Positions 34,335-43,000 of a stretch of DNA of 64,000 bases are shown in pieces. Numbering within the stretch: position 1 is the stretch's first letter; the number at the start of each line of letters is the position of its first letter. This DNA is from Mastigocoleus testarum BC008 (lineage in GTDB: Bacteria; Cyanobacteriota; Cyanobacteriia; Cyanobacteriales; Nostocaceae): contig NZ_LMTZ01000118.1 of the NCBI RefSeq assembly GCF_001456025.1, forward strand, positions 184,176 to 248,175. The letters are read 5' to 3'. The notes under the pieces are model-generated. The model did no database searches and was not told the origin of the DNA. It worked only from the letters and a program-made list of their open reading frames with translations. Position numbers and translations under genes: made by a program.

Positions 34335-36305
34335 ATGGAATTTGACTTTTCGCCTCTATGGATATCCTTAAAAACTGTTTTAACTGCAACGCCAATAGCA
34401 TTTTTTTTGGGAATTACAGTTGCTCGTAAAATGCTTAATTATCAAGGTAAAGCTAAAGGATTAATTGATGGTGTTTTGACTTTACCTATGGTTCTACCGC
34501 CGACAGTCGTTGGCTTTTTTTTACTGGTGATTTTTGGGAGAAATAGTTGGTTTGGGCAATTATTATATGCGGTGGGAGTAAATGTCATTTTTTCTTGGAC
34601 GGGAACAGTAATTGCTGCAACGGTTGTTGCTTTTCCTTTGATGTACAAAACAGCATTGGGAGCTTTTAAACAAATAGATCAAAACTTGATTTATGCAGCT
34701 CGCACCCTGGGAGTTCCGGAAGGGACTATCTTCTGGCGAATTATTTTCCCATTAGCTTGGGAAGGTATTTTAGGTGGAACTATTTTAGCTTTTGCTCGCG
34801 CTTTGGGAGAATTCGGAGCAACATTAATGCTCGCAGGAAATATTCCCCAACAAACACAGACAATTCCCCTAGCGATATTTTTTGCTGCAGAAGGGGGGGA
34901 AATGGATCGAGCATTAATCTGGGTATTAGTTTTGGTGGGGGTTTCCCTTTTTGTAGTTAATACAATGAACTACTTGTCTGAAGAAAAACGAGTAGTTAGG
35001 AAAAAAAGATTTGGAAATTTTAATTTAAGGTTATTGAACTTCAGATTTTTAAACCTCAGATTCATAAACCTTAGATTCATAAACCTTAGACTTATAAATT
35101 TTAGATTTATAAACTTTAGATTTATAACTAGAAAATTATCTCAAATTACTCAGCAATGTTTTAGTTCGCGTAGTTCTTTTTCTCAAATACAAGTTCCAAA
35201 ACAATCTCCCTCCCCAACCTCCTTAGAAATAGATATTCTCAACCAACGTCCCGGCTTTACATTATCAGTGACATTTACTACCGATGACAGTCCTCTGGGA
35301 ATTTTAGGAGGTTCCGGTTCGGGGAAAAGCATGACTTTGCGTTGTCTTGCTGGCTTGGAAACCCCAAAAAATGGAAGAATTGTTTTAAATGGAAGAGTGC
35401 TATTTGACTCAAAACGGGGAATCAATATATCAACCCGTCACCGTCGCATCGGCTTTTTGTTTCAAAATTACGCCCTGTTTCCCAATATGACCGTGAGGGA
35501 TAACATCGCCTTTGGTTTAAAGTATGGACACTATAATGGTTGTTCTTTTAATAAAGCCGAACTAAACCAACGCATAGCAGAAAAAATTGCTTTAGTTGAA
35601 CTTCAAGGTTTAGAGAACCGCTATCCTTATCAACTTTCTGGGGGACAGCAGCAGCGAGTTGCTTTAGCTAGGGCTTTAGCTATTGAACCAGAAGCTCTAC
35701 TTTTAGATGAACCCTTTTCAGCCCTTGATACATACCTGCGCAGTCGAATTGAAAAGCAGTTGAGCGAAACCCTTACAACTTACCGAGGGATGACCTTATT
35801 TGTTACCCATAACTTGGAAGAAGCTTACCGAGTCTGTCAAAATATTTTAGTATTTTCCGAAGGCCGAATCATTGCTGATGGTTCCAAAACAGATATTTTC
35901 GAGCATCCACAGACCTTACAAGTTGCTCAATTAACTCAATGTAAGAATTTTTCCCGTGCTCGTGCTGTTTCACCTACACAAGTAAAGGCTTTGGATTGGG
36001 GTTGTACTTTGCAAGCGATTGAACCGATTCCTAGTGAAGTGACACATGTAGGAATTCGCGCCCACCATCTAATTTTTACAGACCGAGAAAACCAAGACAA
36101 TAGTTTTCAAGCTTGGCTAGTTCAGATTAGTGAAACACCCCACAGGACGACAGTCTATTTAAAACTTAATTCTCCTCCTAGAAATTCTAAAGATTACCAC
36201 CTACAAGCAGAAGTGTATAAAGAAAAATGGGCTGCAATTAAAGACATTCCTTGTCCGTGGCGGATTTATTTAGATCCGCTCCGCCTTTTGTTATTAACTT
36301 CTTGA
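34335..36305 (+). CDS. modBC: Fused molybdate ABC transporter permease-ATPase
   Basis: A 656-residue fusion. Residues 1-215 are the ModB permease: several membrane spans and the EAA loop around YAARTLGVPEGTIFWRIIFP with LARALGEFGATLMLAG. Residues about 300-650 are the ModC ATPase: Walker A GGSGSGKSMT, signature LSGGQQQRVALARALA, Walker B ALLLDEPFSALD, His loop LFVTHNLEEA, then a C-terminal regulatory TOBE-like part. ModBC fusions are known in heterocystous cyanobacteria. The linker holds a run of L-x-F-I-N units (residues 232-263) coded by a 15-nt tandem repeat. Molybdate is needed for nitrate reductase and nitrogenase. The gene follows modA in the same direction with a 129-bp gap. Confidence 0.92.
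   Translation: MEFDFSPLWISLKTVLTATPIAFFLGITVARKMLNYQGKAKGLIDGVLTLPMVLPPTVVGFFLLVIFGRNSWFGQLLYAVGVNVIFSWTGTVIAATVVAFPLMYKTALGAFKQIDQNLIYAARTLGVPEGTIFWRIIFPLAWEGILGGTILAFARALGEFGATLMLAGNIPQQTQTIPLAIFFAAEGGEMDRALIWVLVLVGVSLFVVNTMNYLSEEKRVVRKKRFGNFNLRLLNFRFLNLRFINLRFINLRLINFRFINFRFITRKLSQITQQCFSSRSSFSQIQVPKQSPSPTSLEIDILNQRPGFTLSVTFTTDDSPLGILGGSGSGKSMTLRCLAGLETPKNGRIVLNGRVLFDSKRGINISTRHRRIGFLFQNYALFPNMTVRDNIAFGLKYGHYNGCSFNKAELNQRIAEKIALVELQGLENRYPYQLSGGQQQRVALARALAIEPEALLLDEPFSALDTYLRSRIEKQLSETLTTYRGMTLFVTHNLEEAYRVCQNILVFSEGRIIADGSKTDIFEHPQTLQVAQLTQCKNFSRARAVSPTQVKALDWGCTLQAIEPIPSEVTHVGIRAHHLIFTDRENQDNSFQAWLVQISETPHRTTVYLKLNSPPRNSKDYHLQAEVYKEKWAAIKDIPCPWRIYLDPLRLLLLTS
35034..35123. repeat. 15-nt tandem repeat, six units, coding the ModB-ModC linker
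   Basis: Six units (for example ATAAACCTTAGATTC) in register with the codons, giving repeats of about five residues such as NLRFI. The reverse complement of a unit matches the intergenic array 730 bp upstream. Confidence 0.82.
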
Positions 36306-36440
36306 ATGCTTTTCACAATAATCAGTAAAAAAGTTGTATTTTATACGATGTGTTTTTATTCGCAGTAATGTTATCTGCAGGGGTGCAATGCCTTGCGCCC
36401 TCATCGAGTATTATGTTTGTTTATCGCGCTGTGTTTTTGG

Positions 36441-37634
36441 ATGAATACAGATAGGCTAAAAAATTTAAGCCAATTAGCAATCCTGTGTTTAAAGCTAGGA
36501 AGCACTGGAGTTGGTGGTTTCCTTGTGGTGCTAGCGATGATGGAATATGAGGTAGTAACGCGGAAAAAATGGCTGACAAAACAGAAGTTTCTCGATATTA
36601 TTGGCGCTAGTAACCTCGTCCCAGGTCCAAGTTCAGTCGAAGTTACAATTCATGTTGGTTACTTATATGGTGGATGGTTGGGATTTGTCATTTCAGGTAT
36701 TTGTCTAATTTTTCCTGCAGCCCTGATTAAGACTGCTTTTGCTTGGGCTTATACTCAGTTTGGCGCTCTTCCCGAAATAGCCTCTTTTTTGGATGGAGTT
36801 AAACCAGTCGTTTTGGCTGTAATGTTATTAGCTGTGACGAAATTGGGCAAAACGGCGATCAATAACTGGCGTTTGTTAATCATTGGGATATTTGTCTGTA
36901 CTGCAAATTTCTTCGGGGTGAGTGAGATAATTTTGCTCCTTGTCGGTGGAGCAATCGGTATGCTCTTAATAGGATTTCATCAAGAGTTATCACCGGAAGA
37001 ATCAGGGGTAGAACAATCAGCAAATACCAAATTTCAAATTCCCAAAGCTGTATTTTTTTTACTAATAACTATCGCTATATTATTTTTTATTGATGCTAAT
37101 TATTCTCCAAGTCTTTCCTTAGGAAAACTGAGTATATTTTTTCTTAAGGTTGCTAGTTTATTATACGGTAGCGGTTATGTCCTAATCGCATTTTTGCAAG
37201 GGGAATTGGTTGATGATTTTGGTTGGTTGACTCAGCAACAATTATTAGATGCGATCGCGATCGCCCAAATAACTCCTGGTCCTTTACTTTCAAGTGCAAC
37301 TTTTATCGGTTATTTACTTTTGGGGATACCTGGCGCAATAGTTGCAACAGTATCTATTTTTTTGCCATCATTCCTTTTCAGTGCTGCTCTAATTTCGGTG
37401 GTTTCCCAACTTCGAAGCTTTCGTTGGACTTCTGCGTTTTTAGATGCTGTTAATACTAGTTCAATTGCTTTGATGGCAGCAGTAATAGTTAAGTTATCAC
37501 AATCAGTATTGATTTACTGGCAAAGTTGGGTAATTTTACTAATTACCTTTATGATAAGTTTTCGATGGAAGGTAAATGTTATTTATCTGATTTTAGGAGG
37601 AGCGATCGTTGCTTGGATTCTGTTTAAATTTTAA
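36441..37634 (+). CDS. chrA: ChrA-family chromate transporter (two-domain)
   Basis: A 397-residue membrane protein with two homologous ChrA halves. Both carry the family motifs: GVGGFLVVLAMMEYEVV and NLVPGPSSVEVTIHVGYLYG in the N half, GSGYVLIAFLQGELVDDFGW and QITPGPLLSSATFIGYLLLG in the C half. Ten to twelve membrane spans are expected. ChrA exports chromate using a proton-driven mechanism, and homologues may move other anions. The frame extends 16 codons upstream to a TTG at 36393, but the ATG at 36441 gives the usual length. Its sulfate/molybdate-like substrate would fit its place after modBC. Confidence 0.9.
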   Translation: MNTDRLKNLSQLAILCLKLGSTGVGGFLVVLAMMEYEVVTRKKWLTKQKFLDIIGASNLVPGPSSVEVTIHVGYLYGGWLGFVISGICLIFPAALIKTAFAWAYTQFGALPEIASFLDGVKPVVLAVMLLAVTKLGKTAINNWRLLIIGIFVCTANFFGVSEIILLLVGGAIGMLLIGFHQELSPEESGVEQSANTKFQIPKAVFFLLITIAILFFIDANYSPSLSLGKLSIFFLKVASLLYGSGYVLIAFLQGELVDDFGWLTQQQLLDAIAIAQITPGPLLSSATFIGYLLLGIPGAIVATVSIFLPSFLFSAALISVVSQLRSFRWTSAFLDAVNTSSIALMAAVIVKLSQSVLIYWQSWVILLITFMISFRWKVNVIYLILGGAIVAWILFKF

Positions 37635-37705
37635 TTATTTTTTGTCAATTAAAATTCCTACTCTTCTAGCATCTTCATGCTCAAATCATAGTAAGAGCCC
37701 GTTAT

Positions 37706-37840
37706 TTAGTGCTGTGAGAAACTTGCTATTTTTGTAAAATACTTAATATCCAATGCTGCATCTTCATAACTGAGATTGGCACTAACCTGTAAACAGCAAA
37801 CTTCCAGATATCGGCTCAGTTGACTGCTAGAAGGTACTTC
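37706..37840 (-). pseudogene. ISKra4-like transposase fragment
   Basis: Forty-four codons plus a stop on the minus strand read EVPSSSQLSRYLEVCCLQVS then ANLSYEDAALDIKYFTKIAS, which resembles the region of ISKra4-family transposases that has a CCLRVSANxSYxDAAxD pattern. The frame breaks upstream near 37841 and ends early, so only a relic is left. The rest of the 37635-38019 gap holds no gene. Confidence 0.5.
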
Positions 37841-38019
37841 CAATTAATTACCCCACTTATTTTTTTTGTTTTATTGGCAAATTCTCCCAGAATGCTCTTC
37901 AATCGTCGCTTCTTCTCGAATATATTAATGGGTTACATTGTGTAAAATAGCACCGGACCCTACTTTATAGCTATTTTTTATGGCACAATGCCAGTTAACT
38001 TTTATATTCGTTGTAAATA

Positions 38020-39660
38020 GTGAGGTATATATTGGCTTCTCTGAACTCATCTAGGCTCATCAAAAATAAACAACGGAATATTCTTATAATTACGAGCTTA
38101 GCAGTTTTTACATTAATTGTTATCAGTGAACTGCTAAAAGGTAATATGACAAACAATGAAATTGGAAAGTTACTATTGGCGAGGCAATATGTCGATCCGG
38201 GCTGGATTCCTGAGGACTTTTATATTAATCAGCCCCAAAAATATCAAATTATATTTCAATCTATTTTTGGCAAGCTTTCCATGGCAACAGGATTTTTAGC
38301 AACCTCAATTATTGGTAGAATGACATACTACCTTCTCTTTGCTTTGGGGGTAACTCTTTTAAGTGCTGAAATAGGTCTTAACTTTTATTCGCTATTACTT
38401 GCTACTATTTTATTCTTAAATAAACAAGGAATGATTGCTGGTGAGTGGATTATAGGAGAACTTGGTCCTAAAGGATTTTCTTATGCCTTTATTTCCATTG
38501 CATTGTGGCTAGTAATAAAGAAATACTATATCCCAATGGCAATAATACTTGGGTTAGCTACATCATTCCATGTACTAGTTGGTGGTTATGCTACGATCTC
38601 GATAGCTTTATTTTTAGTACTCCAAATATTGTCACGACAGATTGAATGCCCTAGTCTTAGAAAAATTGGGGCTATATTTATTGTATATATTGTCTTTGGT
38701 TGCTTTTCCATTATCCCGATTTTCCAGCATTTCACTTCTTCATCAGTAGATTCAATTGACTCTCGTTTTACGGCATCCTATATATATGTTTTCCTACGTA
38801 ATCCTCATCATCTTTATCCACTAGCCTGGTCAATAAAGATGTGGTTATGGTTGGTTTTTTATATTTCACTTGCTACATTAATATGCTTTTTAATTCATAA
38901 AAATAAATTTCCGTTCAATTCCAGTGACTTGTCGAGCCAACAAAAGTCTGCTTGTTCGCAGCTATCAAGATTTGCACTTGTGATGCTTATTCCTTTTGTT
39001 TTAGGACTTGTAATTTTTCCGATTGATCGAGATGGAAAATTTCTTCAATATTACCCATTTCGATTTGGCGATGCCATGTTGCCTATGATAACTTGTTTGC
39101 TATTTTGTCGTGCTTTAGAATGCTCGTTCCCACACATAAGAGTCAGGAAAATTTTTCTTTCATTCTGTGCTGTTATTGTTGCAATGACTTATGTTCATGG
39201 GGGATTTATTTTCATCGGTCAGGCTTTTGCATTGCAGGGATTTCCATGGAATCATCCTGATGGAATTAGGTCAAATGGCAAAGCAATGTTTGCTTGGATT
39301 AAAGATAATACACCTAAGAATTCTGTAATTATCTCACCGCCAGCAAAATTTAATGAATTTACATGGTTGTCAGAGCGTGCAACGATTGCAAAGTTTAAGC
39401 ATGTGCCCTCGGATGATGCCACAATTCAGGTTTGGTATGAACGTCTAAATGATTTATCAGGTAATCCAAATAAATGGGAAAAAGTAGGCTTTGCCGTTAG
39501 GGAACAGCTTAATGATGGATATGCAAACTTGACGACGAGACAAGTAGAGTCTCTGATGCTCAAATACAAAGCAAAATATTTCATGACAGCTAGCGATCAT
39601 CAGTTAGACTTACCTATTGCTTATCAGGATCAGGAATACATCATTTACTCGTCGGATTAA
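38020..39660 (+). CDS. Polytopic membrane protein of unknown function (glycosyltransferase-like, DUF6798 type)
   Basis: A 546-residue protein with a GTG start. Around twelve hydrophobic spans occupy residues 20-410, including FLVLQILS, IFIVYIVFGCFSIIPIFQHF and FALVMLIPFVLGLVIFP. A soluble C-terminal part of about 130 residues contains MFAWIKDNTPKNSVIISPPA. The arrangement resembles cyanobacterial membrane proteins related to GT-C glycosyltransferases, which end in a periplasmic domain. No catalytic Asp pair was identified with confidence. It has no close operon partner. Confidence 0.65.
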   Translation: MRYILASLNSSRLIKNKQRNILIITSLAVFTLIVISELLKGNMTNNEIGKLLLARQYVDPGWIPEDFYINQPQKYQIIFQSIFGKLSMATGFLATSIIGRMTYYLLFALGVTLLSAEIGLNFYSLLLATILFLNKQGMIAGEWIIGELGPKGFSYAFISIALWLVIKKYYIPMAIILGLATSFHVLVGGYATISIALFLVLQILSRQIECPSLRKIGAIFIVYIVFGCFSIIPIFQHFTSSSVDSIDSRFTASYIYVFLRNPHHLYPLAWSIKMWLWLVFYISLATLICFLIHKNKFPFNSSDLSSQQKSACSQLSRFALVMLIPFVLGLVIFPIDRDGKFLQYYPFRFGDAMLPMITCLLFCRALECSFPHIRVRKIFLSFCAVIVAMTYVHGGFIFIGQAFALQGFPWNHPDGIRSNGKAMFAWIKDNTPKNSVIISPPAKFNEFTWLSERATIAKFKHVPSDDATIQVWYERLNDLSGNPNKWEKVGFAVREQLNDGYANLTTRQVESLMLKYKAKYFMTASDHQLDLPIAYQDQEYIIYSSD

Positions 39661-40051
39661 AAAGCGGGTCTGTAGTAGTCTTTTTCATTAATTATGACGG
39701 ATTGGTTTGTCGTCAAAACCCCTGTAGATACGTTGCACGCAACGTCTCTACAATCCCTCATAATTAATATGGTGGAGTACTAGAAGTTATAATTTTTACA
39801 AAGTTTTGATTATTTTGTTTGCTTAATTTTCGCAGTAATTAAAATTGCCCGTGTCCCGACATTTTCTTGTGAATCTAATCGATCACATAGTGTATCAAAA
39901 TTTATTTAAATATCTGGAATAAGCTATTATCAGTTCGTATTTATTTATATCGTAATCATGATTACTATCTTTGTAGAGGTGTGAAATTTCGCGTCTTTGC
40001 AGGTGTGACCTAACAATAATCCCGAGCTAAGCCCTTGAGCCAATAAATACA
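39661..40051. other. Intergenic region with a dispersed palindrome
   Basis: About 390 bases upstream of the CHAT-NTPase gene. The palindromic repeat at 39723-39752 (TACGTTGCACGCAACGTCTC core) lies in its first third. The rest presumably has the promoter of the large gene; nothing else was recognised. Confidence 0.55.
39723..39752. repeat. Dispersed palindromic repeat
   Basis: An imperfect 30-bp palindrome (TGTAGATACGTTGC paired with GCAACGTCTCTACA) of the same family as 30027-30054. Confidence 0.75.
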
Positions 40052-43000
40052 ATGCAGATTCTGGTAAGCTTAAAGTTTGGTGATGGCGACTTTCAGTCAG
40101 GATTTAGTGAAAATAAAAACATATTAAATCTAGTAAATACTGAAGGGGTATCTACAGAACTAGAAATCCAACTTCCCCCAGCACCAGAAATTCCAGTCCT
40201 ATATCAAAAATGGCAAAATCAATATCTCAGTTTGGTTAACCCCTTGAGAATGGGGTTTAAACGCAAACAAACTACTAATTTTTCTTGGTCTGAGTGCTAT
40301 CAAGACTGTAAACAATCTGCTAGAAGTTTACAGACTCAATTGAATACTTGGCTTGGGAATATTAAGTCACAAATTGAACCTGTAGTCATATCAGATTCAG
40401 TTACATCAGATTCTAATTCCGAAGTTATATTTGTTATTAATACCGAACAGATTAAGTCTCAATCGACTAAGGATATTTTACATCGGTTACCTTGGCGGGA
40501 ATGGGATTATTTCCCTGGAAATTCTAGTTTAGAAGTCGCATTATATTTACATGAATCTCAATTGAAATTTAAACAAATTGAGAAAGTTAAACCGATTGAT
40601 AATCAAGTATTTCGAAGAGTTAAAATTACTAGTATTTTTGGTGACAATCAAAATATAGATATCGAAACAGATCGAGAATTAATAGAAAAGTTGAAACAAC
40701 GGGGAGCAGAATTAACTGTTCTTTCTCAACCAGAACGTCGAGATTTTATCAAATTATGGGATGAACCCTGTGACGTCTTGTTTTACAGTGGTCACAGTCA
40801 GACAGATCGTGAGAATCATGTCGGTTCCTTGAAAATTAATCCTGAGGACTGTTTAAATCCAGAGGAAATTAGAAATACTTTCCGTGAAGCTATTGCAAAG
40901 GGTTTAAGATTAGCAATTTTTAATTCTTGCGATGGTTTGGGTTTAGCTGAACAGTTCGCAAATTTAGGTTTACCTTATATTATTGTTTGGCGAGAAGCCG
41001 TACCAGATAAAATTGCTCAAGATTTTCTCAAGTATTTTTTAGGTTCTTTCTCTCAAGGAAAATCTTTGTTTGCTTCTGTGCGAGATGCAAGGGTTAAACT
41101 TCAAGAACTTACCAATAAGGAAGATTCTCAACAGCAAATACCAGGAGTTAACTGGTTACCAATTATTTGTCAAAATACTTTAGAAGTTGCTCCCAATTGG
41201 GAAGATTTAGGGGGACTAACAGGTAAACTTCCTAACTCTCCTTATAAGGGATTATCCGCATTTAAAGAAAAAGATGCAGAGATATTTTTTGGTAGAGATA
41301 GGTTTATTGCAGATTTAGTTGACTCTGCAAACACTGAAGCATTAGTTCCTGTGGTGGGTGCTTCTGGAAGTGGAAAGTCTTCTTTGGTATTTGCTGGTTT
41401 AGTTCCCAGATTGCGAGAAGCTGGTAACGTACAAGTAGTATCTTTCCGTCCGGGGAAAAATCCTTTTGATGCTTTAGCAACCGCTTTGAGTTCCCATCTT
41501 CAAGATGTGATTAGTTCGCAAGAGGGAAAAGAAATAGAAGAAAGTAACCACAGATTAAAGGAATTAGAACTAGAAGTAGACTTAAAAGCTAACGAACAAG
41601 CTTTGTGTCAATTTATTGAAAATATTATTTCAAATACGTGTAAGAATAACCCCTTATGGAAATGTAGAGACGTAGCATGCTACGTCTCCAGCAAAGATTC
41701 TCAGGTAATCCATAATTCCGAGCCAAATAAATCTGGCAAACAAATATCTCAACAGAACTTTTCTCAACCAAATATTATATTAATTGCCGATCAATTTGAA
41801 GAACTTTATACTTTAGCAACGGAAGAACAACGTCAACCTTTCTTAGATGCATTGCTTTATGCTGTAAAATTTGCCCCCAACTTTACCCTAGTTTTTACAC
41901 TTCGGGCTGACTTTATGGGAAAAGTTCTGGATTATCAACCTATGGGAGAAGCTTTGCAAAAATATCGACCGATCTTACTCACTTCAATGAACCGGGAGGA
42001 ATTAACCGCAGCAATCGAAAAACCTGCGGAAAAAATGAAGGTGGAATTAGAAGAAGGTCTAACTGCAAAACTAATTGATGACCTGGGTAAACAACCGGGA
42101 CGTTTACCCCTATTAGAATTTACCCTGACGCAACTATGGCAAAAACCAAATAAATGGTATCTTACCCACCAAGCTTATGGAGAAATTGGCGGTTTAGAAA
42201 AAGCTTTAGCTAAATATGCAGATTCAGTTTTGGATCTGTTGTCCGAAGCAGACAAAGCAAAAGCGGAACGAATATTTACTCAGTTAGTGCGTCCTGGGGA
42301 AGGTACAGAAGATACGAAACGTGTTGCAACTCGGGAAGAAATCAATCCGTATAATTGGAATTTAGTCAAACATTTAGCCGATGAACGTTTAGTAGTAACA
42401 GCTTGGAATGAAAGCGATCGCGTTGAAACAGTAGAAATTATTCATGAAGCTTTAATTCGAGAATGGAGTCAACTACAACAATGGATTGATAAAGACCGTA
42501 ACTTCCGAACTTGGCAAGAATCTTTACGGGAAACGATGCGTCAATGGGAAAAAGCAAATAGAGATGATGGCGGATTATTACGAGGTTTATCCCTATTAGA
42601 AGCAGAAGAAAAGTTAGCTTCACGCTCCAACGATCTAAGCCAAGGAGCAAAAGATTTTATTCAGGCAAGTATAGCATTACGCGATCGCGAAAAACAGGAA
42701 CGCGATCGCAGACGAAAAATCACAATTACTGGACTGAGCAGTTTTTCTCTAGTAGCCTTGATTTTAGCAGGCTTAGCTGGTTTGGGTTGGTGGAGTGCTG
42801 CTATTGGTGAAATCAATTCCTTAACCCAAGCTGCTGATGGTCTTTTAAGATTAAATAAACAAAAAGCAACTCAAACTAGTGTTAAAGCTGCAGTAAAAAT
42901 GCAAAGTTTACCTTGGGTAGATAGCAATACTCGCAGACAAGTAGAGTTGACACTATTGCATATTGTTCCTAATGTTGCAGCACCCAATACCTTGGGAGGA

